Shown here piece after piece: positions 53,134-63,732 of a stretch of 64,000 nucleotides of DNA. The DNA is from Corynebacterium massiliense DSM 45435. Its GTDB lineage: Bacteria > Actinomycetota > Actinomycetes > Mycobacteriales > Mycobacteriaceae. The number at the start of each line of letters is the position of its first letter. The first letter of the stretch is position 1. Under the pieces are notes generated by a model. That model was given only the letters and a program-made list of their open reading frames with translations, ran no database searches and was not told the origin of the DNA. The stretch is from assembly GCF_028609805.1 (NCBI RefSeq), contig NZ_CP063189.1, positions 744,001 to 808,000 on the forward strand, written 5' to 3'. Both the position numbers and the translations under genes were made by a program.

Positions 53134-54543
53134 CTAGAAGTTATCGCGATCCGTGTTAGCCATGTCGAGGACGTCGAGGCGGCGGTCAAGCTCTTCCTCG
53201 GTGAGCTTATCGCCGTCGACGAAGCCCAGGTCGATGACGGCCTCGCGGATGGTGATCTTCTCCTTGAGCGCGTGCTTTGCCACCTTGGCGGCGTTCTCGT
53301 AGCCGATCGCCGAGTTCAGCGGGGTGACGATCGACGGCGAAGACTGCGCGAGCTCCTTCATGCGGTCGGCGTTGGCCTCGATGCCGTCGACCATGCGCTC
53401 GGCCATAATGGAGCTGACGTTGCCCAGCAGGCGTGCGGACTCGAGGATGTTGCGCGCCATGACCGGCACGAACACGTTGAGCTCGAACTGGCCCTGGGTG
53501 CCGCCGAACGCCACCGCGGCGTCGTTGCCAATGACCTGCGCGGAAACCTGAGTAGCGGCCTCACACAGGACCGGGTTGACCTTGCCCGGCATGATGGACG
53601 AACCCGGCTGCAGGTCCGGCAGGTGCAGCTCGCCCAGGCCGGTCAGCGGGCCGGAGCCCATCAGGCGGATGTCGTTGGCGATCTTGTACAGGGAGACCGC
53701 GACGGTGCGCATGGCGCCGGAGAACTCGACCAGGCCGTCGCGTGCGGCCTGCGCCTCGAAGTGGTTCTTCGCCTCGCTGAGCTCGTCCACGCCGGTGAGC
53801 TTCTTCAGCTCTTCGGTCACCTTCGCGCCGAAGTCAGCCGGGGTGTTCAAGCCGGTGCCGGCAGCGGTGCCGCCGATGGCCAGCTCGCCCAGGCGCGGCA
53901 GGGTTGCTTCCACGCGCTCGATGCCGAGCTCGATCTGGCGGGCGTAGCCGGAGAACTCCTGGCCCAGGGTGACCGGGACGGCGTCCATGAGGTGGGTGCG
54001 GCCGGACTTGACCACTTCCTTCCACTCGTGCGCCTTCTTCTGCAGCGACTCGTGCAGGGTGCGCAGGCCCGGCAGCAGCTGGTTGAGGGCTGCCTCGGTG
54101 GCCGCGACGTGGGTGGCGGTCGGGAAGGTGTCGTTAGAGGACTGGCCCATGTTGACGTGGTCGTTCGGGTGGATCTCCACGCCGTTGCTCTTAGCGATGG
54201 ACGCGATGACCTCGTTGGTGTTCATATTCGACGAGGTGCCCGAACCGGTCTGGAAGACGTCGATGGGGAACTGGTCGTCGTGCTTCCCATCGGCGATTTC
54301 CTTACCGGCGGCGATAATGGCATCGGCCTTGTCGGCATCCAGCGCGCCAGAGTCCTTGTTGACCTGCGCGCACGCGACCTTGAGCAGGCCCATCGCGCGG
54401 ATCTGGGCGGATTCCAGGCCGCGGCCGGAGATGGGGAAGTTCTCCACCGCGCGCTGGGTCTGCGCGCGCCAGAGGGCGTCCTTCGGGACCTTGACCTCGC
54501 CCATCGTGTCGTGCTCGATGCGGTACTCAGTCGAATCAGACAT
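53134..54543 (-). CDS. fumC: Class II fumarase
   Basis: A 469-residue iron-independent fumarate hydratase of the citric acid cycle. Conserved regions are [39 protein letters not shown], and the superfamily signature [12 protein letters not shown] near residue 320. It lies next to glpX as in M. tuberculosis Rv1098c-Rv1099c, with 80 bases between. Its own terminator follows. Confidence 0.97.
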   Translation of the reverse strand: MSDSTEYRIEHDTMGEVKVPKDALWRAQTQRAVENFPISGRGLESAQIRAMGLLKVACAQVNKDSGALDADKADAIIAAGKEIADGKHDDQFPIDVFQTGSGTSSNMNTNEVIASIAKSNGVEIHPNDHVNMGQSSNDTFPTATHVAATEAALNQLLPGLRTLHESLQKKAHEWKEVVKSGRTHLMDAVPVTLGQEFSGYARQIELGIERVEATLPRLGELAIGGTAAGTGLNTPADFGAKVTEELKKLTGVDELSEAKNHFEAQAARDGLVEFSGAMRTVAVSLYKIANDIRLMGSGPLTGLGELHLPDLQPGSSIMPGKVNPVLCEAATQVSAQVIGNDAAVAFGGTQGQFELNVFVPVMARNILESARLLGNVSSIMAERMVDGIEANADRMKELAQSSPSIVTPLNSAIGYENAAKVAKHALKEKITIREAVIDLGFVDGDKLTEEELDRRLDVLDMANTDRDNF

Positions 54544-54623
54544 GGAAATAAAACTCCTTAAGTTCGTCCAGGTTTCGCTGGCTTATCCCAGTATGGCCAA
54601 AATAGCGGTGCGGTGCCGCCGAT

Positions 54624-55628
54624 TTACTCCGCGGTGTAGTCGACGACGGAGTACTCCTGCAGCTTCGACAGCTTGTGGAAGGAGTCGATGTAGCGAATCG
54701 TGCCGGACTTGGAGCGCATGACCAGCGAACGGGTCTTCGCGCCGGCCGCGCGGTAGCTGACGCCCTCGAGCATGTCGCCGTTGGTCACGCCGGTGGCTGC
54801 GAAGTAGCAGTTGTCGGAGGAAACCAGATCGTCGAGGTGGAGCACCTTGTCCAGATCGTGGCCGGCGGCGCGCGCCTTGTCAGCCTCTTCCTCGTCCTTC
54901 GGCGCGAGCTTGCCCTGGATGGAACCGCCCATGCACTTGAGGGCGCAGGCGGTGATGATGCCCTCCGGAGTGCCGCCGGTGCCCATCATCAGGTCGATGG
55001 TGGAGCCTTCCTGGGCGGTGGCGATGGCGCCGGCTACGTCGCCGTCCATGATGAAGCGGACCTTCGCGCCGGCCTCGCGGATCTCGCGGACCAGCTGCTC
55101 GTGGCGCGGGCGGTCCAACACCACGACGGTGATATCGGCCGGGCGCACGCCCTTGGCCTTTGCCACGGCATTGATGTTGTCGGCCACGGACGCGTCCACG
55201 TCGATGACGTCGGCTGCCTCCGGGCCGGTGGCGATCTTCTTCATGTAAAAGACCGCGGAGGGGTCGTACATCGTGCCGCGCTCGGCCGCCGCGATGACGG
55301 AAATGGCGTTCGGGCGGCCCTCCGCCATCAGGCGGGTGCCGTCGACCGGATCGACGGCGATGTCGAGTGCCGGGCCCTCGCCGGTACCGACGTGCTCGCC
55401 GTTGAACAGCATCGGCGCCTCGTCCTTTTCACCCTCGCCGATGACGACGACGCCGTCCATGGCCACCGAGTTAATCAGCTGGCGCATCGCGTCCACGGCC
55501 GCGCCGTCGCCCTCGTTCTTCTGGCCGCGACCAACCCAGCGGCCCGAGGCCAGGGCGGCTGCTTCGGTGACGCGGACGAGTTCCATCGCGAGGTTGCGGT
55601 CCGGGGTCTCGTGGGACGTATTCGACAT
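54624..55628 (-). CDS. glpX: Class II fructose-1,6-bisphosphatase GlpX
   Basis: A 334-residue gluconeogenic phosphatase. [11 protein letters not shown] and DPVDGT (93-98) hold the metal ligands, with [16 protein letters not shown] later. Its presence with gapB and fumC supports growth on organic acids. ATG 55628. It diverges from the DUF4245 gene (98 bases). Confidence 0.97.
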   Translation of the reverse strand: MSNTSHETPDRNLAMELVRVTEAAALASGRWVGRGQKNEGDGAAVDAMRQLINSVAMDGVVVIGEGEKDEAPMLFNGEHVGTGEGPALDIAVDPVDGTRLMAEGRPNAISVIAAAERGTMYDPSAVFYMKKIATGPEAADVIDVDASVADNINAVAKAKGVRPADITVVVLDRPRHEQLVREIREAGAKVRFIMDGDVAGAIATAQEGSTIDLMMGTGGTPEGIITACALKCMGGSIQGKLAPKDEEEADKARAAGHDLDKVLHLDDLVSSDNCYFAATGVTNGDMLEGVSYRAAGAKTRSLVMRSKSGTIRYIDSFHKLSKLQEYSVVDYTAE

Positions 55629-55726
55629 TTCTTCGCCTTCCTTACTTCCTTAAGGGTGTGTATCCCCCGTCAATCAAAGCACAACCGAAAGTGGGAAGGC
55701 AGTACCTGTGTGCGATACTTGGGCGC

Positions 55727-56293
55727 GTGGCTGCAGAGAAGAAACCGAAGCTCTTTGAGGGCGGCAAGGACATCATGCTGTCGCTTGGCGTCGTGGTCGT
55801 ACTGATGTTGCTCGTCGTCGGCGGCACCGGACTGTGTTCGGTGGATTCGGAAAAATCGGATCTGGCCGTCAATCACGAGGTCGACCCGAAGCCGTTTCTG
55901 GAAATGGAGGCGCAATCCACGCAGACCGCCATCCGCATCCCTCACGTCCCGGAGGGGTGGTACGCCAACTCCACGCGCCGCAGTGATCTCGGCGGCGAGC
56001 CCGCTTCGATGGTGGGGTGGGTGACTGCCGATGAAGGCTTCGTGCAAAGTACCCAGACGGACTTGCCGCTTGACGATGCCGTCGCTGCCTACGACGAGCA
56101 CTACCGCCCGGACGAGGAAACTCAACGCATCGCGGGCACGGACGTGCACATTTTCCACGCCGACGAGCGCAACGCCCGCGACGTGTGGGCCGCTGATTTA
56201 AACGACGCTCGCGTGCTTCTCAGCGGCTCCGCCAAAGATGACGACTTCCGCGCGCTGATGGAGGCGTTCATCAACGCGCAGCCGGTGTCGTAG
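55727..56293 (+). CDS. DUF4245 membrane-anchored protein
   Basis: A 188-residue protein: a short basic head (KKPKLFEGGKDI), one transmembrane helix (about 17-37), then an extracytoplasmic domain with VPEGWYANSTR and VGWVTADEGFVQSTQT. It corresponds to Rv1100, next to glpX. The function is unknown. GTG start at 55727. It converges on the gene at 56297, with three bases between stops. Confidence 0.86.
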   Translation: MAAEKKPKLFEGGKDIMLSLGVVVVLMLLVVGGTGLCSVDSEKSDLAVNHEVDPKPFLEMEAQSTQTAIRIPHVPEGWYANSTRRSDLGGEPASMVGWVTADEGFVQSTQTDLPLDDAVAAYDEHYRPDEETQRIAGTDVHIFHADERNARDVWAADLNDARVLLSGSAKDDDFRALMEAFINAQPVS

Positions 56294-56296
56294 CGT

Positions 56297-56650
56297 TTAG
56301 GAGAAAGTGAAGGTCTGCAGCTCTTCACCGAAGTGGACGGCGACGCCGTGGTTCTTCACGGCCTCCTCCAGCTCGCCCGGGCTCAGGCCGGTGAGCTTCT
56401 CCTTGCCCACGTACACCTCGATGTTCTCGTCCGACTTGCGCGGATCAACGGTGACGGCGGAGACCTTGCCGTCTTCGAAGTGGATGGTCACAGAGTTGTT
56501 GAAGTACTGGACTGCATCGTCCAGCTGGGTGTGCGACGGACCGAAGAAGTCCTCGACCTTCTTTTCCGAGTCGCCGAAGTAAATGGAATCCGCGGAGCCC
56601 GACTTGGATACGAAGTCGACGCGATCTTCCGGGTAACCGATAATCTGCAT
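56297..56650 (-). CDS. Small conserved-looking protein of unknown function
   Basis: A 117-residue acidic soluble protein with alternating hydrophobic pattern (MQIIGYPEDRVDF, SVTIHFEDGKVSAVTVD, VAVHFGEELQTFTFS), suggesting a beta-rich fold. I do not recognise a family. It begins two bases after the xseB stop and so is probably the third gene of xseA-xseB. No catalytic motif is visible. Confidence 0.75.
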   Translation of the reverse strand: MQIIGYPEDRVDFVSKSGSADSIYFGDSEKKVEDFFGPSHTQLDDAVQYFNNSVTIHFEDGKVSAVTVDPRKSDENIEVYVGKEKLTGLSPGELEEAVKNHGVAVHFGEELQTFTFS

Positions 56651-56652
56651 GT

Positions 56653-56934
56653 CTAGTTCTCCTCATCAGTGGAGCGTTCAGGGGAATTCTCGGCGCCGTC
56701 AGCCAGCGCCCGTTCCACTCTACGTGCGGCTCCGTCGAGGTGCTGCTCGCACGCCTTAGCCAAGGCTTCGCCCCGTTCCCAGTACTGCAGCGACTCGTCC
56801 AGGCCCATCTGGCCGAGCTCGAGGATCTTCACGGTCTCCACCAGCTCGTCGCGGGCTTCTTCGTAGCTCAGCTCGTTAACGGGGCGGAAAGCGTCGTCGC
56901 GCTGCTCGCCGGTGCCAAAGGTATCGGTGCTCAT
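56653..56934 (-). CDS. xseB: Exodeoxyribonuclease VII small subunit
   Basis: A 93-residue subunit with the helical hairpin [39 protein letters not shown], the XseB signature. It assembles several copies with XseA to cut single-stranded DNA from both ends. It is 39 bases downstream of xseA. Confidence 0.95.
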   Translation of the reverse strand: MSTDTFGTGEQRDDAFRPVNELSYEEARDELVETVKILELGQMGLDESLQYWERGEALAKACEQHLDGAARRVERALADGAENSPERSTDEEN

Positions 56935-56973
56935 GTCTTCTCCTGAATTTTTCGTAGCTAGTCTGACGGTTAG

Positions 56974-58215
56974 TTAGTCTGCCGGTTTATTCTGCATCGC
57001 GGCGGCGGTAATGGAGCCGTCAGTAACGCGGATGCGCAACTGCGACCCTGGCGGCGACTGCTCGTGCGAGGTCACTACCTCCGGGCCGCTGCCATCGCGC
57101 GGCAGGACCTGGACGATGGAGTACCCGCGCTCGAGCGTGGCGGCCGGCCCCAGTGCGGACACCCGCGCCCGCAGCGAAGCGGTGTGGTTCTTCTCGCGGT
57201 CGATAAGGTGCGTGATGTCGCGGCGCATCAGGGTGCGTTGCTTGTCGATGTCCTCCCGGCGCCCCTCCACAGCCGACAGCGGGTCTGCGAGGACGGGGCG
57301 GGATCGGACATCGGCAAGCACCCGGCGTTCCCGCTCAACCCAGCCGCGCAGGGCGGCGGTGAGCCGGTCGCGGGCCTCCTCCAGAAACGCGCGCTCCTGG
57401 GCGGCGTCGGGGACGACGCGCTTAGCAGCATCGGTAGGCGTGGCGCCGCGCAGATCAGCCACGTTGTCCAGCACAGGGGTGTCCGGCTCGTGACCGATGG
57501 CGGAGACCACGGGGGTGCGCGCTGCCGCCACCGCGCGCTGGAGGGACTCCTCCGAGAAGGGGAGTAGATCCTCCACGGAACCGCCACCGCGGGCGATGAT
57601 GATGACGTCGACCTCTGGGTCGTTGTCGAGCGTGCGCAGCGCGTCGATGACCTGGGGCACCGCGGTGGCGCCCTGGACGGCGGTGTTGAGCACGCGGAAA
57701 TTCACGTTGTCCCACCGCGCGCGGGCAACCTCCAGCACGTCTCGCTCAGCGGCCGAGCCGCGGCCGGTGATCAGCCCGATTTTCTGCGGCAGGTACGGCA
57801 ACGGCTTCTTTCGCGCCGGGTCGAAAAGCCCCTCCGCGGACAGGCGGCGCCGTAGTTCCTCGATGCGGGCGAGCAGTTCGCCGATACCGACGTGGCGGAT
57901 CTCCGTCGTCCACAAGGAAAAGCTGCCGCGGCGGGTATAAAACGCCGGTTTGCCGCGCACGACGATGCGGTCGCCGTCCTGAAGCGGTGAATCCAGCGAC
58001 TGCAGAAGATTAGTGGGGCAGGTCAGCTGCACGGAGGCTTCCTTTTCCACGTCTCGAAGCGTGAGGTAGGACAGCTTCCACGTGGGTTTGACGTTGATTT
58101 GGGTGAGCTGCCCTTCGACCCAGATGACCCCGAGCTTTTCTATCCACCCTTTGATCTGATCGTTGACCTGGCTGACCGGCCAGGCGGTTTCCGGGGTGTT
58201 GGCGGCTTGATTCAC
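56974..58215 (-). CDS. xseA: Exodeoxyribonuclease VII large subunit
   Basis: A 413-residue subunit: N-terminal OB fold (about 1-100, [24 protein letters not shown]), catalytic domain beginning [16 protein letters not shown] and [20 protein letters not shown], with [23 protein letters not shown], then a coiled-coil arm. It acts in repair of single-stranded ends. It diverges from ispH by 78 bases. Confidence 0.96.
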   Translation of the reverse strand: MNQAANTPETAWPVSQVNDQIKGWIEKLGVIWVEGQLTQINVKPTWKLSYLTLRDVEKEASVQLTCPTNLLQSLDSPLQDGDRIVVRGKPAFYTRRGSFSLWTTEIRHVGIGELLARIEELRRRLSAEGLFDPARKKPLPYLPQKIGLITGRGSAAERDVLEVARARWDNVNFRVLNTAVQGATAVPQVIDALRTLDNDPEVDVIIIARGGGSVEDLLPFSEESLQRAVAAARTPVVSAIGHEPDTPVLDNVADLRGATPTDAAKRVVPDAAQERAFLEEARDRLTAALRGWVERERRVLADVRSRPVLADPLSAVEGRREDIDKQRTLMRRDITHLIDREKNHTASLRARVSALGPAATLERGYSIVQVLPRDGSGPEVVTSHEQSPPGSQLRIRVTDGSITAAAMQNKPAD

Positions 58216-58293
58216 AGGCAGGTGTCCCTTTCGAGTTCACGATCCGGGTTCCCAGTGTATGGATATGGTCGGACATTCGATACCCTAGGGCGC

Positions 58294-59253
58294 ATGACGG
58301 AAGCTGCGAAGAAGGTACTCCTCGCTGCTCCCCGCGGCTACTGCGCGGGAGTGGATCGAGCGGTAGAAACCGTGGAAAAGGCGCTGGAAAAGTACGGCGC
58401 CCCGATTTACGTCCGCAAACAGATCGTGCACAACCGGTACGTGGTCGAGTCACTGTCGCGCCGCGGCGTCATCTTCGTCGATGAGGCGGCGGACGCCCCC
58501 GAGGGCGCCCGGCTGATTTTCTCCGCCCACGGCATCTCGCCCGCAGTGCGCAACGAGGCCGGCGAGCGCAAGCAGCTCACCCTGGATGCGACGTGCCCGC
58601 TGGTGACCAAGGTGCACCGCGAGGTGCAGCGCTTTGCCCGCGACGGCTACCACATCCTGCTCGTGGGCCATGAGGGGCACGAGGAGGTTGAGGGCACGGC
58701 CGGCGAGGCCCCAGAGGTCACGCATCTTGTCGATGGCGTCGACGGCGTGGCAAAGCTCCCCGAGTTCCTCCACGACGAAAAGCTGGTGTGGCTCTCGCAG
58801 ACCACGCTGTCGGTGGATGAGACGGTGACCATCGTCAATAAGCTGCGCGAGCGTTTCCCGCAGCTGGAGAACCCGCCGTCAGACGACATTTGCTACGCCA
58901 CCCAGAACCGCCAGGAGTCGGTGAAGGCGATCTCGCCGAAGTGTGATCTCATGATCGTCGTCGGCTCGCAGAACTCGTCGAACTCCAAGCGCCTGGTCGA
59001 GGTAGCACTGGACGCCGGGGCGCGGGATTCGCACCTCGTGGACTTTGCTAACCAGATCGAGGAGGCGTGGCTCGACGGCGTAGAGACCGTCGGCGTGACC
59101 TGTGGCGCCTCCGTGCCGGAGCTGCTCGTCCGCGAGGTGCTGGAGTTTCTGGCCGAGCGCGGCTACACCGACGTCGAGCAGGTGACCACCACGACGGAGA
59201 CCATCCAGTTCTCCCTGCCGCGGGAGTTGCGCGCCAAGCGCGTGAACAAGTAA
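58294..59253 (+). CDS. ispH: 4-Hydroxy-3-methylbut-2-enyl diphosphate reductase
   Basis: A 319-residue iron-sulfur enzyme, the last step of the MEP isoprenoid pathway. The three cluster cysteines are Cys17 ([10 protein letters not shown]), Cys101 (DATCPLVTK) and Cys200 ([11 protein letters not shown]). It provides IPP/DMAPP for the cis-prenyltransferase nearby. ATG 58294 is the family start; the frame is open further up across xseA. It corresponds to Rv1110. Confidence 0.97.
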   Translation: MTEAAKKVLLAAPRGYCAGVDRAVETVEKALEKYGAPIYVRKQIVHNRYVVESLSRRGVIFVDEAADAPEGARLIFSAHGISPAVRNEAGERKQLTLDATCPLVTKVHREVQRFARDGYHILLVGHEGHEEVEGTAGEAPEVTHLVDGVDGVAKLPEFLHDEKLVWLSQTTLSVDETVTIVNKLRERFPQLENPPSDDICYATQNRQESVKAISPKCDLMIVVGSQNSSNSKRLVEVALDAGARDSHLVDFANQIEEAWLDGVETVGVTCGASVPELLVREVLEFLAERGYTDVEQVTTTTETIQFSLPRELRAKRVNK

Positions 59254-59260
59254 GGCGCGA

Positions 59261-59836
59261 CTACCGGCGCGGCTGGCCCGCGCGCACGTTCGGATCCGGA
59301 CGGTGCGCGCGGGTTTCTTGCTCGTTGCGGGCGATGAGCTCGGCTACGGACAGGCGGTTGTCGCGGTTGCGGCGATCTGCCTCGGCGGTAGCGCGGCGCG
59401 TGTACTGCGCCTTCGCGCGGTCATTTTCGGCGCGTCGCTTCAGGCGCTTGAGACGCAGCCAGCCGATGACAACTGCCGCCAGGAAGGCCACCAGCAGCCA
59501 CGGGAAGAGTTCGGCGGTGGGAAATACCGAGGTAATGAGCGTGGTCTTGGCAAAGGGCCGCTTGTCCTCGGAGCCGGCGCGGAGGGTCACCAGCCAGCCG
59601 GCGAGCGGCGTAATCAGCACGTACCACAGGGGAATCGTGGCGACGGAGACGAAGATCCCGCGCGGTTCCACGAACGCGGCGACCGCCACCGCGGAGACGA
59701 TGAGGCACACCGCGTAGGGCCACGAGACATCGCCAGTCAGAAGCGATAGCAGCAGACCGGTGATGAGGGCAGCGATGAGGATCGCTACCGCGGTCCACAC
59801 GGGTAGCGCGGATCGGTGGGGGCGATTTCTGCTCAT
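59261..59836 (-). CDS. DUF6542 membrane protein
   Basis: A 191-residue protein with three or four transmembrane helices in the first 125 residues (PVWTAVAILIAALITG..., SWPYAVCLIVSAVAV, and a helix before RLKRLKRRAEN), then a basic cytosolic tail. It is the counterpart of Rv1111c between ispH and ychF. The function is unknown. Start ATG 59836; a GTG seven codons upstream is in frame. It is 21 bases after rmuC. Confidence 0.82.
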   Translation of the reverse strand: MSRNRPHRSALPVWTAVAILIAALITGLLLSLLTGDVSWPYAVCLIVSAVAVAAFVEPRGIFVSVATIPLWYVLITPLAGWLVTLRAGSEDKRPFAKTTLITSVFPTAELFPWLLVAFLAAVVIGWLRLKRLKRRAENDRAKAQYTRRATAEADRRNRDNRLSVAELIARNEQETRAHRPDPNVRAGQPRR

Positions 59837-59857
59837 TACGGTGTGCGACACGGCCAC

Positions 59858-60916
59858 TTAGTCTACCCGGCGGGATTCGGAGGAGTGCCTGCCGGGCCTC
59901 GCCGGGCGCGTGTCGATGTATCGCGGCTCCACCGGAGCCCGATCCGTCCGTGTCGTGATGTCCATCTCCGATAGCCGGCGCGCGGTCACCGCCACCCGCG
60001 AGTCGAGGGACGCCAGAGTGGAGTTGTAGGCCTCCACCGTCTTATTGAGCTGGCGGCCCACCGAGTTGTAGTGCTCACCCAGCGTGTTCAGCCGCGTGTA
60101 GAGTTCGCGGCCTAGGCGCTGGATCTCGCGGGCTTTCTCTGAGACGTCTTCGTTTTGCCACCCGAGCCCTACCGTGCGCAGGAGTGCGAACAGTGTCGTC
60201 GGCGTGGCGATGACCACGTTGCGCCCAAACGCGAACTCCAAAAGCTCCGGATCGACGTTGAGTGCGGCGTCTAAGAACGGATCGGCGGGGACGAAGAGGA
60301 CGACGAATTCCGGGGTGGGGTAGAAGGCGTCGATGTAGTCCTTGTGTGACAAAGCCACGACATGGTTGCGCAAGAGGTGGGCGTGGCGCCGCAAGTAGCC
60401 GGCGTGCTCTTCTGGGTCGGTGGTCTCTAGGGCGTCGAGGTAGGAGGAGAATGGCACCTTCGCGTCCACGACGATGTGGCGGCCGCCGGCGAGGTTGACC
60501 ACCAGGTCGGGGCGCACCGTCGCGCCGCGGGAGGTGAGGTGCGCTTGGGGTTCGAAGTCGACGTGTTTGACCATGCCGCCCAGCTCAACGACGCGCTCGA
60601 GCTGCATCTCGCCCCAGCGGCCGCGCACGTTTGGCGAGCGCAACGCGGTCACCAGCTCTTCGGTGCGGTCGTTGAGACGTGCGGAAGTCCGCATCATCGT
60701 CTGCAGCTGGCTCGCCAAGGTGGCCATATCACCCGCGCGGTCCTTTTCCAGCGCGTGCAGGTGCTGGTTGAGCCCCGCCATGGCGTTTTCCAGCGGAACG
60801 AGGTCGTGCGCCGGCGGCGGGGTCTCGTCCTGCCGGCGATCCCGTACCAGCCAGCCGAGGACCGCGCCCACGGCTAGCCCGAGGAGAAGGAACACGACTG
60901 AAACCGCTGTGCTCAC
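59858..60916 (-). CDS. rmuC: DNA recombination protein RmuC
   Basis: A 352-residue protein with an N-terminal membrane helix (4-24), a coiled segment, and the RmuC nuclease-like core: RGRWGEMQLERVVELGGM, VDAKVPFSSYLDAL, FVVLFVPADPFLDAA and NVVIATPTTLFALLRTV. It restrains DNA inversions and recombination at short repeats. Start GTG 60916. It is eight bases downstream of the AI-2E gene. Confidence 0.93.
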   Translation of the reverse strand: MSTAVSVVFLLLGLAVGAVLGWLVRDRRQDETPPPAHDLVPLENAMAGLNQHLHALEKDRAGDMATLASQLQTMMRTSARLNDRTEELVTALRSPNVRGRWGEMQLERVVELGGMVKHVDFEPQAHLTSRGATVRPDLVVNLAGGRHIVVDAKVPFSSYLDALETTDPEEHAGYLRRHAHLLRNHVVALSHKDYIDAFYPTPEFVVLFVPADPFLDAALNVDPELLEFAFGRNVVIATPTTLFALLRTVGLGWQNEDVSEKAREIQRLGRELYTRLNTLGEHYNSVGRQLNKTVEAYNSTLASLDSRVAVTARRLSEMDITTRTDRAPVEPRYIDTRPARPGRHSSESRRVD

Positions 60917-60924
60917 TGGCAGGT

Positions 60925-62316
60925 CTACCTCCGTTTTCCAAACAGTGTGTCGAGAGCTTCTTTGGCCCAGTTGCTTCCCGTGTCCGTACTGGTGGGCGCG
61001 GCGTCCATGTCGATGTTCACCTCGTCGGTCAGCGGTTTGTCCTCCGAGACCAGGTCCTCGGCGGCCGCCGCGCTAGCTGCCTGCTCGGGGGCCTGCCGCC
61101 ACACCGCGCGGCGATGCTCGCCCTGGGCCTCCGAGTAGCGGCCGGCGAGGTAGCCGGCGGAGGTCACGAAGTGAATGTCGTCGACCCGCTTCTCGCCGGA
61201 TTGCAGCATCATCTGGTCCTGGAAATAGCGGTAGCCTACCGCCACCATGGCGGCCGCGGGTACGGCGAGGAATGCGCCGACGAGGTTGAACAGAGCGGAT
61301 CCCACGGTGACCGACACCAACACAATGACCGGGTGCAAGTCCATTGCTTTGGACTGCAGCCACGGGCTCAAGATGTTGCCTTCCAACTGTTGGACCAAAA
61401 GCACGAGGCCGAGCACCAAAAGCGCCTGGGTAAAGCCCAACGACACTAGCGCGATAAGTACCGACAGCGCACCCGCGACGATTGCGCCGATGAGCGGGAT
61501 GAAGCCCGCGATGAACGTGATGATGGCCAAGGTCAGTGCGAGCGGCACCCCGATGAGGAGGAGGCCGAGGCCGATGAAGACGGCATCGACAAGCGAGACC
61601 AGCGCCTGCGCCCGAATGAAACCGCCGAGGGTCTTCCACCCGCGGGTGAGAAGCTCGGTGAGGTGCCAGCCGGTGCGGCGGCCCGTTGCGCGGCGCAGCC
61701 AGGGCAGGAACCGGTCGCCGTCCTTGAGGAAGAAGAAGGTGAGGACGGTGACGATGAACAGCGTGATGACGATGGACGTCGCCGTGCCGATACCCGTAAA
61801 GACCGAACCCGCGATATTGCCGGCGCGCTGCTGCAGCCACGACGCGATTTCGTCGACGTAGCTGCCCATATCCTCAGAGTTGAGGTTGAGCGGCGGGCCC
61901 TGTGCCCAGATCTGCAGGCGCTGAATGCCCTCGACCGATTGCAGGTAGAGCGACTGTGATTGCCGTGCAAAGCTCGGCGCGATCACAGCGATGAGCGCAC
62001 CGACGAGCCCGAACGCGCCCAGCACCGTGAGGATGGCCGCGAGCGCACTGGGCAGCCCGATCTTCCGCAACCCCTGGGCGACGGGGGAGAGCACAGTGCA
62101 CACGATAAGCGCGAGCACGACCGGCAGGATCCCCTGCCAGAAGTTGCCCACCAGCTGGGCGGCCAGGTAGAGCATCGCCCCGATGAGGACGAGCCGCACC
62201 GACCACAGGGCGGCGCTTTTGACCACTTCGCCGACGACAACCGAACGATCGACCTGATCGCCCGGCGGGTGTGGCGAGATGGAGTCGAGGTCTTCGTGTT
62301 GATTCACGCACACCAT
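60925..62316 (-). CDS. AI-2E transporter family (PerM/YdiK-like) membrane protein
   Basis: A 463-residue protein with eight hydrophobic segments and a long amphipathic loop (SLYLQSVEGIQRLQIWAQG). Family features are FFFLKDGDRFLPWLRRATG, ALTLAIITFIAGFIPLIGAIV, and GNILSPWLQSKAMDLHPVIVL. The C-terminal 80 residues are a hydrophilic, acidic tail. Members export small molecules or Na+/H+; AI-2 itself is not implied. ATG 62316. It diverges from ychF (52 bases). Confidence 0.9.
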   Translation of the reverse strand: MVCVNQHEDLDSISPHPPGDQVDRSVVVGEVVKSAALWSVRLVLIGAMLYLAAQLVGNFWQGILPVVLALIVCTVLSPVAQGLRKIGLPSALAAILTVLGAFGLVGALIAVIAPSFARQSQSLYLQSVEGIQRLQIWAQGPPLNLNSEDMGSYVDEIASWLQQRAGNIAGSVFTGIGTATSIVITLFIVTVLTFFFLKDGDRFLPWLRRATGRRTGWHLTELLTRGWKTLGGFIRAQALVSLVDAVFIGLGLLLIGVPLALTLAIITFIAGFIPLIGAIVAGALSVLIALVSLGFTQALLVLGLVLLVQQLEGNILSPWLQSKAMDLHPVIVLVSVTVGSALFNLVGAFLAVPAAAMVAVGYRYFQDQMMLQSGEKRVDDIHFVTSAGYLAGRYSEAQGEHRRAVWRQAPEQAASAAAAEDLVSEDKPLTDEVNIDMDAAPTSTDTGSNWAKEALDTLFGKRR

Positions 62317-62368
62317 CTTGCCCGAACACCATCTAGCGGGTGAAAAGTGGTGCGTTAGGATTGCCAGC

Positions 62369-63457
62369 GTGAGTCTTACACTAGGTATTGTCGGTCTGCC
62401 CAACGTGGGCAAGTCCACTCTGTTCAACGCCCTGACCCGCAGCGAGATCCTGGCGGCCAACTACCCGTTCGCCACCATCGAGCCCAACGTCGGGCTCGTG
62501 GAGCTGCCTGACCCGCGCCTGGATCGCTTGGCGGAGATGTTCAACTCGCAGCGCATCCTCCCGGCGACGGTGTCGTTCGTGGATATTGCGGGCATCGTCA
62601 AGGGTGCCTCCGAGGGTGAGGGAATGGGTAACGCCTTCCTGTCCAACATCCGCGAGGCCGATGCGATCTGCCAGGTGGTGCGTGCGTTTAGCGATGACAA
62701 CGTCGTCCACGTCGACGGCAAGGTCGACCCGGCGAGCGATATTTCCGTCATCAATACCGAGCTGATCCTCGCGGACCTGCAGACCATCGAAAAGGCTCTG
62801 CCCCGCCTGGAAAAGGATGCGAAGAAGAACAAGGACCTAGCGGAGGTCGTCGACGCCGCGAAGAAAGCCCAGGAGGTGCTGGAAGACGATCGCACGCTCT
62901 TCGCCGCCTCCAAGGAAGGCGAGGTCGATCTCGGCCTGCTCAAGGAGCTGCACCTGATGACGGCGAAGCCGTTCCTCTACGTCTTCAACTCCGACGAGGA
63001 GGTGCTTACCGACGACGCGAAGAAGGACGAGCTGCGTGAGCTGGTCGCGCCGGCCGAGTGCGTCTTCCTCGATGCCCAGACGGAGACGGAGCTGCTGGAG
63101 CTTGACGATGCCGCCGAGGTCCAAGAACTCCTCGAATCCGTCGGCCAGTCCGAGCCGGGCCTGCAAACGCTGGCGAAGGCCGGCTTTGAGACGCTGGGCC
63201 TGCAGACCTACCTGACTGCCGGCGAGAAGGAAGCCCGCGCCTGGACCATTCACCAGGGTGATACCGCTCCGCAGGCGGCGGGCGTTATCCACTCCGACTT
63301 TGAGAAGGGCTTCATCAAGGCTGAAATCGTCTCCTACGACGACCTTGCCGCCGCCGGGTCCATGGCAGACGCGCGTGCCAACGGCAAGGTCCGCCAAGAG
63401 GGCAAGGACTACGTCATGCAGGACGGCGACATCGTTGAATTCAAATTTAATGTGTAA
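62369..63457 (+). CDS. ychF: Redox-regulated ATPase YchF (Obg family)
   Basis: A 362-residue P-loop protein. G1 GLPNVGKST, G3 DIAGIVKGASEGEGMGN, and NSDEE in place of NKxD, the feature that makes YchF prefer ATP. A C-terminal TGS domain with DYVMQDGDIVEFKF. It binds ribosomes. Start GTG 62369 gives the family N-terminus (SLTLGIVGLPN). It corresponds to Rv1112, the end of the conserved block. Confidence 0.97.
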   Translation: MSLTLGIVGLPNVGKSTLFNALTRSEILAANYPFATIEPNVGLVELPDPRLDRLAEMFNSQRILPATVSFVDIAGIVKGASEGEGMGNAFLSNIREADAICQVVRAFSDDNVVHVDGKVDPASDISVINTELILADLQTIEKALPRLEKDAKKNKDLAEVVDAAKKAQEVLEDDRTLFAASKEGEVDLGLLKELHLMTAKPFLYVFNSDEEVLTDDAKKDELRELVAPAECVFLDAQTETELLELDDAAEVQELLESVGQSEPGLQTLAKAGFETLGLQTYLTAGEKEARAWTIHQGDTAPQAAGVIHSDFEKGFIKAEIVSYDDLAAAGSMADARANGKVRQEGKDYVMQDGDIVEFKFNV

Positions 63458-63485
63458 CGCGGAGCGTTAATGACGTTTCGCGTTA
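63455..63485 (+). terminator. Weak hairpin at the end of ychF
   Basis: TAACGCG (63455-63461, starting with the ychF stop codon) is inverted as CGCGTTA at 63479-63485. An alternative small stem is AACGC-GGA-GCGTT. No T run follows; an 11-G run does. It is a possible terminator. Confidence 0.4.
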
Positions 63486-63487
63486 TT

Positions 63488-63498
63488 GGGGGGGGGGG
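63488..63498. repeat. Homopolymer of eleven G
   Basis: Eleven consecutive G, just after the ychF hairpin. It is non-coding and slippage-prone. Confidence 0.85.
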
Positions 63499-63640
63499 AG
63501 GTTGAAGAGCGCTGTCTCTAACTCCGGTTTTCGTTCGGCCTCGGTCCATTCCGCTACCTCGTGTGTAGAATCTGCAAGCGGTATCGGGCCGTTGAACTAT
63601 TAGGTTCACCCACAGTTCCCGTGCCTGCACGCATCGAGAA

Positions 63641-63676
63641 GGACCAGGTGGTGAACTCGAATGACTCGCCTGGTCC
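63641..63676. repeat. Inverted repeat GGACCAGG/CCTGGTCC
   Basis: A perfect 8-bp inverted repeat (63641-63648 and 63669-63676) with a 20-base loop, in the 275-base gene-free stretch 63458-63732. It lies 57 bases past the stop of the minus-strand ATPase gene and may be its terminator or a relic of a mobile end. Nothing else is identified in the stretch. Confidence 0.45.
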
Positions 63677-63732
63677 AACGTGTGTGCGCTCGGCGCGTGG
63701 TTTAACTCTTATAAGACTTGCCGGTCACAGCC

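Noticed and set aside
63409..63678. Open frame of 89 codons on the minus strand after ychF, and one of 72 codons on the plus strand (63561-63779)
   Set aside because: The first reads the poly-G run as poly-Pro and enters ychF antisense; the second overlaps the ATPase gene antisense. Neither has a family motif.
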